Shown: in pieces, positions 44,030 to 52,705 of the stretch
Layout: every line of letters starts with the position of its first letter
Position numbering within the stretch: position 1 is the stretch's first letter
NCBI GenBank assembly: GCA_023458215.1
Contig: JAEXAJ010000212.1
Location: 1-54,750, forward strand
Origin: Bacteroidota bacterium
Lineage (GTDB): Bacteria > Bacteroidota > Bacteroidia > Bacteroidales > Bacteroidaceae
Reading direction: 5' to 3'
DNA: 54,750 nucleotides
Notes under the pieces: model-generated
Seen by the model: only the letters and a program-made list of their open reading frames with translations
Database searches by the model: none
Told to the model about the DNA's origin: nothing
Position numbers and translations under genes: made by a program

Positions 44030-45103
44030 ATGAGAAAAGTTCTTTTACTCCTCTGCATCCCCCTTTTCCTGGGGGGATGTGTGGAGGAAAACCATTTGGT
44101 TGAAGAAGGTGAACGCATTGCCCTGCAACCAGGCGTTACTACTGCTACTGCATGTTCTGCCGGCAGCCGTTCCATCGTGAACAACGTTGGTACGGCCGCC
44201 GACCGGATTCATACCGTCGGCATCTATGTAACCCGTGCATCGGACAATACCCTTTATCCCGGAACGCCAAGCGCAGGTACTATTTTTACTGCGCCAACGG
44301 TCGGGGGACAAGCATGGACTCCGGCAACCAAGGTTTACGTACATGGCGTGCAGGGCAGGCTTTTTGCATGGTCGCCTTCCGCACAGGCTGTTACGGGGAA
44401 TGCATCCGGAGGACCTACTATCGCTGTCGGTAGTATTCCCGCCGCACAAACCTTCAACGGGGAGAATGAATATTCCTGCTCCGCAACCGACTACATGTAT
44501 GGTGCGGGAACAAGTACGCCCGGTTCGGAAGAGGCAGTTCCGGTGAGCAATACCGCTTTTACCCCGGTCATCTACATGCAGCATGCGTTGGCGCAAATCA
44601 CCTTCCGCATGGTGAATGCCGCTGACCGCCCTGCCGATGTTACGTATGACTATGTAAAGAAGATTACTTTGACCGCTAATAGCGGTGCTGTACCTTTTAA
44701 GATTATCAGTAATAGTACGATGTCTTTGGCAAACGGCTCGCTTTCCGGTCAGGGCAATTCCGGCGAATTGTCTTTTACCCCTTCGGCAAATCCGAAGCAA
44801 GTGGGTGCAGTGGGTAGCCCTGTTACCGTTGCCTATGGACTGGTAGTACCTAAACCGGAATCTGCGGCAGGTAGTTCCGTCAAGCTTTCCTTATTATTGG
44901 GAGAGGCTTCGCTAACTAAGACGGATACGGAACGGCTTTTGTTGATCGAGAGTACGGACGTCTTCAATAAGGCCTGGGAGAAGGGGAGACGCTACGTCTA
45001 TACCTTGACCTTGGGAAAACGCGGTATTACTATCTCCGGTGCGGATATCGAAGGTTGGGAAACGGTTACAGGCAGTGAAGTAATGCCTCCGGTAACGGAT
45101 TAA
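44030..45103 (+). CDS. Fimbrillin-family lipoprotein 5
   Basis: 357 residues. Lipobox FLGGC (Cys17); Arg site 'AGSRSIV' (Arg47), the only one with Ser before Arg. Core: 'IHTVGIYVTRASDNTLYP', 'VQGRLFAWSPSA', 'IYMQHALAQITFRM' and end 'IEGWETVTGSEV'. It starts 6 bp after fimbrillin 4, so translation is probably coupled. Confidence 0.87.
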   Translation: MRKVLLLLCIPLFLGGCVEENHLVEEGERIALQPGVTTATACSAGSRSIVNNVGTAADRIHTVGIYVTRASDNTLYPGTPSAGTIFTAPTVGGQAWTPATKVYVHGVQGRLFAWSPSAQAVTGNASGGPTIAVGSIPAAQTFNGENEYSCSATDYMYGAGTSTPGSEEAVPVSNTAFTPVIYMQHALAQITFRMVNAADRPADVTYDYVKKITLTANSGAVPFKIISNSTMSLANGSLSGQGNSGELSFTPSANPKQVGAVGSPVTVAYGLVVPKPESAAGSSVKLSLLLGEASLTKTDTERLLLIESTDVFNKAWEKGRRYVYTLTLGKRGITISGADIEGWETVTGSEVMPPVTD

Positions 45104-45126
45104 GAATCAGTTAAGAAATGGAACGT

Positions 45127-45969
45127 ATGAGAAAATATATAATCGGGTGCTTGTCCTGCTGGGTGGTGATGCTGGGAGCATGCACGGAAAGTGAGGGCTT
45201 TCCGTTGCCTGAGGGTAGTCCGTTGACTGTTGTTGCGGGTATTGAAGGCACTTCATGCGGAGAGGCGGTAACCCGCTCCACAGCGGAGAATGATTATGAC
45301 CGCGGCACCTTTAAAACAAACGACCGTATCCGTATCACCCGTACACGCAGCGGCAGCGCATCTTCTACGGTGGACTACCGGTATAACGGCACGGCATGGG
45401 AACCTGCCGTAGCGGGCAGTGAGATTCTTTTTGAGTCCGGCGCTACCTACCGGGCGGTCTATCCGCTGGATTATAACGGTGTGCGTCCCGACCAGAGCGA
45501 GGCGGAAAATTATCGCCTGAGCAACCGTTTGGAAACTCCGGCAACGGTAAAGGCTTCGAATACGGGTGTGCTTTCTTTTCAAGATCCGAACTGGTTCAAA
45601 CATAAGAATGTGAAACTGACGCTAAAGTTTGAGGGCAGCGTTGCATTGACCGCCACTTCCGATTTCTCGGTACAAGGGGCGGGGCTTTATTCCGGCGGTA
45701 GCAATGACGAAAATGTCTATCCTTTCTGTCCGGATGCGACAAAGCATGAATGGCATGTCATCATCACCCCCAAAGAAGCGGCTACGGATATAAAGGTAAC
45801 AGTAACTACCTCGAACGGGGTGAGCTATAAATGTAGTGTTTCCTGCGGCAGAATTGCCGGAAAGAATTATATCTATACGTTGACTATCCGGAACGATGTA
45901 TTGGTTCCGGTAGGTGAAACGATAAAACCTTGGGAGAATGTATCCGTCTTTGACGGAAGTCTTACTTGA
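45127..45969 (+). CDS. Fimbrillin-family lipoprotein 6
   Basis: 280 residues from the ATG at 45127 (an ATG three codons upstream, at 45118, is also possible). Lipobox MLGAC (Cys19); Arg site 'EAVTRST' (Arg50). Core: 'FKTNDRIRITRTRSG', 'ILFESGATYRAVYPLDYNG' and 'VKLTLKFEGS'; ends 'PVGETIKPWENVSVFDGS'. Shorter than its neighbours and paralogous to fimbrillin 7. Confidence 0.85.
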   Translation: MRKYIIGCLSCWVVMLGACTESEGFPLPEGSPLTVVAGIEGTSCGEAVTRSTAENDYDRGTFKTNDRIRITRTRSGSASSTVDYRYNGTAWEPAVAGSEILFESGATYRAVYPLDYNGVRPDQSEAENYRLSNRLETPATVKASNTGVLSFQDPNWFKHKNVKLTLKFEGSVALTATSDFSVQGAGLYSGGSNDENVYPFCPDATKHEWHVIITPKEAATDIKVTVTTSNGVSYKCSVSCGRIAGKNYIYTLTIRNDVLVPVGETIKPWENVSVFDGSLT

Positions 45970-45985
45970 AAGTGAAGTTGAAGAA

Positions 45986-46789
45986 ATGAAGAAGATACTT
46001 ATAATGACAATCGGTATGTGGTGTCTGGCCTCTTGTGCACAGCAAGCAGACGATGTGCCTCGTCTGCTGGAGGTATCGGCGGAGATTGCCCCGCAGACCG
46101 TCACCCGTACTACGGGAGCTACCGCAGGAGCATCGGATTATGACAAGCTGACATTCGACGATACCGATGAAATCTTGATCCGGAAGAACAGCGGAGCGGA
46201 AGTAACGTATAAGAAAGGGAACAGTACATGGTTGCCCAAGGATGCGGCAAACCCCCTTGTCACCAGTAATACCGGTGATGTTTTTACAGCTTCTTATCCT
46301 ACCGTATTTACGGGAATACTGCAAGGGCAGAATTCTTACTCCGGTTTTTGGAAAAGCAGGCAACTAACCTCTACGGGTGTGTTGACCGGAAACAAAGTGA
46401 CTTTCAGTTTTACCCCGGCAGTAGCAAAGATCAGCGTGGTGGTCTCATACGGTGACGGACAAGGTTCGGTTACCGCTTCGGTAGCGGGAAACGCTATCCG
46501 GGGAGGCAGTGGCGACGAGACTATCAATCTTCTGCAAACCGATGTTTCGAGCAATCAGAAACGCTATTCGTTTGCGGGTATCATTGCACCGGGCAACAGG
46601 ACATATACTATTACTCTGATAGCCAATGTAGATGGTACAAAGAGTTATAAACAGGATGTCTCTTTGACGATGAAGGCAGGATATAATTATCAATATACAT
46701 TTACTTCTACGAGCGAACTGATTCTGACGGGTGTAACGGTGCTTCGGTTCAGTGATCCGATAGAAGAGGATAGTGGCAGTGCTACTTGA
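45986..46789 (+). CDS. Fimbrillin-family lipoprotein 7
   Basis: 267 residues from the ATG at 45986; an upstream in-frame ATG (45938) lies inside the previous gene and would put the signal peptide internally. Lipobox CLASC (Cys17); Arg site 'TVTRTTG' (Arg41). Core: 'LTFDDTDEILIRKNSG', 'VFTASYPTVFTG' and 'VTFSFTPAVAKISVVV'. The shortest subunit and close kin of fimbrillin 6, so the pair arose by tandem duplication. Confidence 0.85.
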   Translation: MKKILIMTIGMWCLASCAQQADDVPRLLEVSAEIAPQTVTRTTGATAGASDYDKLTFDDTDEILIRKNSGAEVTYKKGNSTWLPKDAANPLVTSNTGDVFTASYPTVFTGILQGQNSYSGFWKSRQLTSTGVLTGNKVTFSFTPAVAKISVVVSYGDGQGSVTASVAGNAIRGGSGDETINLLQTDVSSNQKRYSFAGIIAPGNRTYTITLIANVDGTKSYKQDVSLTMKAGYNYQYTFTSTSELILTGVTVLRFSDPIEEDSGSAT

Positions 46790-46825
46790 TGTCCTGTTGT
46801 CTAAAAAATAACTTTTAATTGTGGT

Positions 46826-47845
46826 ATGATGACAAATTTAAAAATATTCGGTAGCCTACTCCTTGTTTCTCTGATACTGGGGGCTTGTGAGGAAAACGGA
46901 CTACAGCCGGTGCCGCAGCCGGAAGAGACGGCGCTGCAATTACAATCGGTAAATATGCCGGAAGATCCCGCTACACTTACCCGTGCTTCCGTGACGTCCG
47001 TCTCGGCGATCAGTGTGTATGCGACGAAAACCACGCATGCGGAATACGGAAGCAATCCGCTGACAAAGTATTTGTTGTCGGGTGGTAGCTGGGGATCGGA
47101 TGCTGCACCGTTGATAGCAAGTGAGAATGGTGGTGATGCCTATTTGTATGCCTGCTATCCGGTAGCGGGCAGCGTAACCAATCGCACGGACGGTAATCAT
47201 ACGGTGCCCGTATCGGTGAACGTGGCTACCGGTTCGAAGGATTTTAAGGCAACAGGCCAGGATGATTATTTATACGCCGTTCCTGTTGCGGGAGACAAAA
47301 ATACGGTAACGGTTTCTACCGTCACTTATACACAAGTCACTCCTGCACGGCGAACCGCTAACTTTTCAATGCATCATGCCCTTGCTAAAGTCAGTTTTAA
47401 GGTAAAGAAATCTACTGCCGCCACAGAAGCATTGCAATTGAAGTCGGTAGAAATATTAAGTGCTACGAACCGCTTGCAGACGGGTGTGGGAACTATGAAT
47501 CTGAGAACCGGCGTACTGAACGGTCTGGCATCCGTCTCTTCATTAACGTTGACCGATGCGACGGGTGTAACTTTGGCCGCTACACTAAGCAATCCGAACG
47601 TGACTTGCCTGGTAGCACCCATGACGGCATCGGAGTCCATCCTTTCGTTCCGCCTGACGGTGCGTGTAGGCGGTGAGGCGGCAGACCGTACGTTTGAGAC
47701 TAAGGTAGTGAACGCCGTACAATGGGCAGCCGGTAACCATTATGTTTATACGATAACAGTGGATAAAATGGAGGCAGGGCTAAACGGCATGCAGATAGAC
47801 GACTGGAAGAGTGATGCAAACCAGAATACGAATATTGGTATTTAG
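46826..47845 (+). CDS. Fimbrillin-family lipoprotein 8
   Basis: 339 residues (start at 46826 or the adjacent ATG at 46829). Lipobox ILGAC (Cys21); Arg site 'TLTRASV' (Arg53). Core: 'AISVYATKTTHAEYG', 'YLLSGGSWGSD', 'AYLYACYPVAGS', 'NFSMHHALAKVSFKV'; ends 'MQIDDWKSD'. Paralogue of fimbrillin 4. Confidence 0.88.
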   Translation: MMTNLKIFGSLLLVSLILGACEENGLQPVPQPEETALQLQSVNMPEDPATLTRASVTSVSAISVYATKTTHAEYGSNPLTKYLLSGGSWGSDAAPLIASENGGDAYLYACYPVAGSVTNRTDGNHTVPVSVNVATGSKDFKATGQDDYLYAVPVAGDKNTVTVSTVTYTQVTPARRTANFSMHHALAKVSFKVKKSTAATEALQLKSVEILSATNRLQTGVGTMNLRTGVLNGLASVSSLTLTDATGVTLAATLSNPNVTCLVAPMTASESILSFRLTVRVGGEAADRTFETKVVNAVQWAAGNHYVYTITVDKMEAGLNGMQIDDWKSDANQNTNIGI

Positions 47846-47854
47846 TAAGGAAAG

Positions 47855-48907
47855 GTGGATATGAAACGAAAACTTTTAATAGCGGGCGCTTGTATTTTGC
47901 TTCTAACTGGCGTGACAGTACCGGCGGGATGTAGTTCTTCTGAGATATTGTCTCCGGAACCTGACACAAGTGAACCGGTTGCTGTGAGTTTCTTCCTTTA
48001 CCGCTACACTGCGGAGGTGGAGGAGAAGGCAGGTACGCGTGCCGAAGGAGCACCGCAGGACATGGCTCTGGGAAAAACGTTCCGGGTGTATGCATACCCG
48101 AAGGATGCCACGGATTTGGCTTCACCCAAAGCAACCGCAGTTTACACGGTAACTACCGCTGCAACCGCCACCGGGCCTGCCAAGGCTACCGGTGAGCTTT
48201 ATCTTTATCGTGGCGCGTATGACCTTTATCTGATATCTTATAATTTGGAAAGTGAAACGCCGGAATTGATAGCGGGTACCGGCAATATCCAAACCGGAAA
48301 CGGTAAAGACATCATGTACACCATATTAAAGAATGTAGTGGTACAACCTAATAGTACCGGCGATAGCAGGCTGGACGTACAACTGAATAATCCTTTCACC
48401 CGTATGGGGTCGCAGGTGAAAGTGAAGGTGAAGGGAAACTCGGATTCTCCGGTTACGATAACCGGAATTGAGAAGCCTAATTATATTACCATCACCGGCT
48501 TGCCTTTGTCATTGACTTACGGGCTGGGGAAAACGGACTGGGATGCGGTGCCTTCCGCTTCATCCGCAAATGTATATAAGGATTCTTATACTTTTGGCGG
48601 GTTTACCAGTGAGAATCCCAATGATTATAAAAAACCTTGGGTAAGTGAGCCGTCTGTAGTGCTGCCGGTGGACGGATCGCAACTGCTGAATTTTGACGTA
48701 AACCTGAAAGTGTGGTATGAAAATAAAACCAAATATGTTACAGATTCCTACAAGGCTTCCATACAGAAGACCTTATTGCCGGGCATGACGTATGAATTTG
48801 AATTTACCCTGACTTTTTATGGCATATTGTCACCTACCGATTTGACGCTGGCAGTGAGAGAATATGATACCGTAACCCTTTCTTCGGACGGATTGGGAAA
48901 AGACTGA
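47855..48907 (+). CDS. Fimbrillin-clan lipoprotein 9 (divergent)
   Basis: 350 residues. Lipobox VPAGC (Cys26); Arg site 'KAGTRAEG' (Arg62), 36 residues after the Cys. The core differs from the preceding subunits: 'FRVYAYPKDATD', 'ELYLYRGAYDLYLISYN', 'NPFTRMGSQVKVKVKG', 'LLPGMTYEFEFTLTFYG', ending 'DLTLAVREYDTVTLSSDG'. This pattern suits a fimbrillin-A-clan accessory subunit rather than a shaft protein. It begins 9 bp after fimbrillin 8 and lies before the DUF4906-like genes, consistent with a role near the pilus tip. Confidence 0.8.
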   Translation: MDMKRKLLIAGACILLLTGVTVPAGCSSSEILSPEPDTSEPVAVSFFLYRYTAEVEEKAGTRAEGAPQDMALGKTFRVYAYPKDATDLASPKATAVYTVTTAATATGPAKATGELYLYRGAYDLYLISYNLESETPELIAGTGNIQTGNGKDIMYTILKNVVVQPNSTGDSRLDVQLNNPFTRMGSQVKVKVKGNSDSPVTITGIEKPNYITITGLPLSLTYGLGKTDWDAVPSASSANVYKDSYTFGGFTSENPNDYKKPWVSEPSVVLPVDGSQLLNFDVNLKVWYENKTKYVTDSYKASIQKTLLPGMTYEFEFTLTFYGILSPTDLTLAVREYDTVTLSSDGLGKD

Positions 48908-48924
48908 ACAAATAACTTCGGGAT

Positions 48925-50064
48925 ATGAAACAGACAAAATATTCAAGGCATATCGGATATATGCATAAATGGCTCTTCCTGCTTTGCTTGGGAATGCTTT
49001 CCGCCATCGGGTGCGGTTGTACTGACGGGGTGGAAACTCCGGGTGAGGAAGGCGGGATTGTTTTTCAACTTTCGCTTCCTCCCGCTTTGGAGGTAACTAC
49101 CCGTGCCGGTATAGACGAGCTTACTATCAGTGATGTATGGGTCTTGCAGTATAATAAAGAAACGAAAGCTTTCATTATGGGAAAGAACTTTTCCGGTAGT
49201 GCCATAGGGCAAATAGAGGATAATAAGACTATCAGGGTTGCTACCTCCGATTTTTCAAACTACAGTAGTAATTTTTATATTATAGTCAATGCCGGTACCG
49301 GCTTTCTGACGGAATTTATCAAAGCGACTACAGCGGACAGGAGTGAGACTGCCTTGAAAAAGATGACAGTCGGTATCGCAGCGGGAGAGACGGCACAACC
49401 CGCATTATTGACTTGCGGTCCGTTGGAGTATTCTCCCGGTGCGAGCGGTAAGGTAGTGTTGGTAGCACCCTTGCAGCATCCATGCGCACGTATTACCGTA
49501 CGATGGAACAAGGCGGCTGACTTCAAAGGATACATAGACATTGACTCTGTGAAGGTGAAGAATCTTCCGAAAAAGATGGCTCTTTACAGCCGTGGAGGTG
49601 GGGCACTATCGGAGACTTATCCGGCATTGGGGGATATCTCCACCGATTTCGTTGTTATCAGAAATACCTCACTCGCTTCGGGTACCGACTGCCACTTTTA
49701 TATGGGCGAAAACCTGCGTGGTACCGGCACTGCAACCTCATTTTCGGAAAAAGGATTGGTAGAGAAAGGCCCGGGAGGGAATTTGGACGGGTGTACTTAT
49801 GTGGTGCTGACCGGAAACTATAAATATCCTAAAACGGAAACCGAGCAATATCCGGGTATCGTTAAAGTGAAATATAGCATCTACCTGGGGGGGAACCTGC
49901 TGAAAGATTACAATATACAGCGTGGGTATGAGTATAAACTGGCAGTGAACATCAGCGGCGTGAATAGTGGCGACATACGCGTGACAATTACTGACGGGGC
50001 GGTTGTAGTATTCGACGATGTGGAGACAATTACAAAAAAAGTGGAGTTCAAAAAGGATAGATAG
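48925..50064 (+). CDS. DUF4906-like fimbrial lipoprotein
   Basis: 379 residues. Signal with lipobox SAIGC (Cys30) after a somewhat long charged N-terminus; an internal ATG at residue 13 would give a tidier signal. Arg site 'EVTTRAGI' (Arg60). Features: 'DVWVLQYNKETKAFIMG', 'FYIIVNAGTGFL', 'HPCARITVRWNK', 'CHFYMGENLRGTG' and 'YVVLTGNYKYP', which resemble DUF4906 proteins found at the distal end of fimbrillin clusters. Probable minor subunit between shaft and tip. Confidence 0.8.
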   Translation: MKQTKYSRHIGYMHKWLFLLCLGMLSAIGCGCTDGVETPGEEGGIVFQLSLPPALEVTTRAGIDELTISDVWVLQYNKETKAFIMGKNFSGSAIGQIEDNKTIRVATSDFSNYSSNFYIIVNAGTGFLTEFIKATTADRSETALKKMTVGIAAGETAQPALLTCGPLEYSPGASGKVVLVAPLQHPCARITVRWNKAADFKGYIDIDSVKVKNLPKKMALYSRGGGALSETYPALGDISTDFVVIRNTSLASGTDCHFYMGENLRGTGTATSFSEKGLVEKGPGGNLDGCTYVVLTGNYKYPKTETEQYPGIVKVKYSIYLGGNLLKDYNIQRGYEYKLAVNISGVNSGDIRVTITDGAVVVFDDVETITKKVEFKKDR

Positions 50065-50070
50065 GACAGA

Positions 50071-52623
50071 ATGAATAACATGAAATATACATACCGGACG
50101 GGTTTGATGAAATGTCTGTTCGGTGCCGCTCTTATGGCCGGATGCGCTTCTTGCGCAGATTATCCGGACGCACCCTTCCCGGCTGTTTCTGACGGAAAAA
50201 AGGTGCAGGTAGAGTTGTCTTTTGGGTTTGCCGACGAGGAAGACGGCTACGGCCTTGGTGAAACCACACGCTCGAGCGGCACGGCGGCAGAGGTACAAAA
50301 TGGCGCTTTCAGTGTGACGCCCACCCCGAAGTTACAAACCCGTGCAGGAGAAACAACCGCTGAAATTACCCGACCGGATGCATTGTATGAACTTCATGTG
50401 ATACAATACACACAGGGCGGTGGATTGATTGGAAGTATAAATTATACGGCCGGAGCTACCGCCATCGGACAGAAGCTTTCATTTACCCTGAAGCAAGCGG
50501 ACGATTGTCAATTGGTTGTTTTTGCACGCGGGAAAGGCAATTCCGCCCCCGGCGTTTCAGGCGGTCTTTCCGGCTTCCAAGGTCTGACTATATCAAGTGA
50601 TATCTTTAAGAATATTCCTACTAGCGGCGCAACGCAGGAAGAAATGAATAAGATGCCCTACATACTCCATCTGCCGCATGTAAACGTAACGGACGACGGT
50701 AAACTACAGAGTTTGACAGGTTCTCATGACGCACGCTTGCTGCTGAAACGCCTTGCCGCTAAACTTACGGTGAACTGGAACCTTTCGTCTGCTTTGGGCA
50801 CGGACGGCTATGTGCTGAAAGAGGTGAAACTTTGTCAGGTACCGGTGGATTTTCGTATTCTTCCGCTGACCGAGGAAACAGAATGGGGAACCACCTATCC
50901 GTCGGCTGTGTCCGAGTTTAGCGATACCTATCGCGTGACGGATGCCGCGGGACTGGTTGCCGGAACGAAAACCGTATGGATTCCTGCCAATGTGCGGGGC
51001 AGTTCTGCAAAGGCTACTTCGCCTTATTATCGAACCAAAGAGAATGCCCCTACCGCCGCGTCGTATGTAGAGCTGGTGGTTGACAACTCGGTGAAGCAGG
51101 AACGTCTGTATTACCGTGCTTACCTGGGTGGTAAAGAAACCACCGATTTCAACCTGAGGGAGAATACGGATTATGACTGGACACTGACGGTCAATTCTGC
51201 GAATTATCGGGGAGACGGGCGTATTCAGTTGCTGGACCAGACACCGGTGGTGAGTACAAATTTGGTACCTACTTCGAATTGCCTGATGATGATTCCCGGT
51301 ACGAATATCTGTTTCAATCCTTATAAACATGAGGCTGGTGCGAATGGCTGGAATACATATTTGACAGATGGAACGAGTTTGGCAACAGATAAAACAATCG
51401 CCTCTGTTAAAGTTTTATGGCAAACCAAAGATGCCGGAACTTCGGGTGACTTGGTGATGGGGTATGTGATAGACAACGGTCATCATGAAAATTTGGTGAA
51501 TGTGTCGGATATTGGAGATAAGGAGAAGGCGTTGATACATGTAAAAGTTCCTATAACTGAAGGAGGTAATGCTGTAATTGAAGCTAAAAATAGTGATGGC
51601 TTAACAGTTTGGAGCTGGCATATTTGGATCAGTAATTATGTAGCTGCCGGTTTGGAAGCGAATAAAATAACAGATGACGCATCAAGGCAAATTGCTATAT
51701 CGAATGCACAGAATGCCACTTTGAATGGCACCGTACAAGTATATCAAGGTATCTCATGGACGAAACCGGATGGCGCTTTTTACAAGTGTGTTATCATGGA
51801 CCGTAATCTGGGAGCTGTTAAAGCGGGCATACAAGATAACCAGATTGATGGCAGGCGTACGCTTGGACTGCTTTATCAGGGAGGACGTAAAGACCCGTTC
51901 TTTGCGGCCGCGGATGGTACGACAAAAGAGACGAAAACTATCTATGACGGATATGGAGAGCCGTTGGATGTTGCTAAGCGTAAGTTGAGTACAGTGGATC
52001 AACTCATACAAAATCCTTTAACATTTAGTACCGGTACAAATGATGAATATCCTGCCTCATCTTACAATTGGAACGGAGATGGTCCTAAAACAATTTATGA
52101 TCCTTGTCCGAAGGGATGGCGTGTTCCCTCTAATGGTACTACGCAGTCAACTCTTAGGGAATACATATCTTCTATACTAAGTGACGATGGTACATTTAAA
52201 TATTGTATGTGGGTGGGATTTGGAGCAAATGACGGCACTACAGGATCTTTGGAATCAACAATGCCTCGATTTAATAATATCATGTATTACGATGGTACTG
52301 ATATACTATCTATTGCAAGCAACCCGATAAAGCAATCGGACTTTGTGGGTTCGGGATTCGTTTATTATGGAACTTCTGTAGGTCCGGACGGTGACAAATC
52401 TATATTCTTTCCCGCCGTTTCACTTCGTGAGATGAGCGGTAATTATCGGGATAAAAAGAATAATACGGTTTATCAGTGGACTTCGCAACATGGAACGAAA
52501 ACAACGAGTGGCATGCTGATTTATCAGATTCAGGATAATCAAATCTCAGTGACGCATCCCATAGATTGGAAATTTGGTTTCTCTGTGAGATGCGTGCAAG
52601 ATAATATTCAGAAGAAACCTTAG
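50071..52623 (+). CDS. Large fimbrial tip-like lipoprotein with a FISUMP-type C-terminal domain
   Basis: 850 residues, by far the largest subunit and last in the operon. Lipobox LMAGC (Cys25). Two Arg sites: 'ETTRSSG' (Arg67) and 'LQTRAGE' (Arg91). The middle (~100-400) resembles the preceding DUF4906-like protein ('YELHVIQYTQGG', 'LLKRLAAKLTVNWN', 'IPANVRGS'). The C-terminal third (~555-845) has 'YKCVIMDRNLGAVKAG', 'LLYQGGRKDPF', 'IYDPCPKGWRVPSNG' and 'FSVRCVQD', the pattern of the Fibrobacter succinogenes major-domain (FISUMP) fold also used in other surface proteins. Base composition falls sharply around 51350, suggesting the C-terminal domain was acquired separately. Likely the tip adhesin. 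Confidence 0.85.
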   Translation: MNNMKYTYRTGLMKCLFGAALMAGCASCADYPDAPFPAVSDGKKVQVELSFGFADEEDGYGLGETTRSSGTAAEVQNGAFSVTPTPKLQTRAGETTAEITRPDALYELHVIQYTQGGGLIGSINYTAGATAIGQKLSFTLKQADDCQLVVFARGKGNSAPGVSGGLSGFQGLTISSDIFKNIPTSGATQEEMNKMPYILHLPHVNVTDDGKLQSLTGSHDARLLLKRLAAKLTVNWNLSSALGTDGYVLKEVKLCQVPVDFRILPLTEETEWGTTYPSAVSEFSDTYRVTDAAGLVAGTKTVWIPANVRGSSAKATSPYYRTKENAPTAASYVELVVDNSVKQERLYYRAYLGGKETTDFNLRENTDYDWTLTVNSANYRGDGRIQLLDQTPVVSTNLVPTSNCLMMIPGTNICFNPYKHEAGANGWNTYLTDGTSLATDKTIASVKVLWQTKDAGTSGDLVMGYVIDNGHHENLVNVSDIGDKEKALIHVKVPITEGGNAVIEAKNSDGLTVWSWHIWISNYVAAGLEANKITDDASRQIAISNAQNATLNGTVQVYQGISWTKPDGAFYKCVIMDRNLGAVKAGIQDNQIDGRRTLGLLYQGGRKDPFFAAADGTTKETKTIYDGYGEPLDVAKRKLSTVDQLIQNPLTFSTGTNDEYPASSYNWNGDGPKTIYDPCPKGWRVPSNGTTQSTLREYISSILSDDGTFKYCMWVGFGANDGTTGSLESTMPRFNNIMYYDGTDILSIASNPIKQSDFVGSGFVYYGTSVGPDGDKSIFFPAVSLREMSGNYRDKKNNTVYQWTSQHGTKTTSGMLIYQIQDNQISVTHPIDWKFGFSVRCVQDNIQKKP

Positions 52624-52680
52624 TGTTTGTTCTTTTCGCTCTTTGACATGCTGGAATAACGGAAAACAAAAAAACTTTCT

Positions 52681-52688
52681 TAACTTTG
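52681..52688 (+). promoter_or_regulatory. -7 box of the AAA-ATPase/nuclease gene
   Basis: TAACTTTG, 18 bp before the ATG at 52706, showing that this gene is transcribed apart from the pilus operon. No clear -33 element. Confidence 0.5.
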
Positions 52689-52705
52689 TGTCTCTTATAA
52701 AAATA

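Noticed and set aside
44045..44800. 251-codon antisense open frame in fimbrillin 5
   Set aside because: A shadow of GC-richer codons on the opposite strand; Arg/Cys/Gly-rich with no motif. The same applies to 41567-42178 and 50704-51330 (minus strand).
39917..52623. Separate promoters inside the pilus operon
   Set aside because: Gaps are 6-58 bp and none holds a convincing TAnnTTTG box, so a single switched transcript is more likely.
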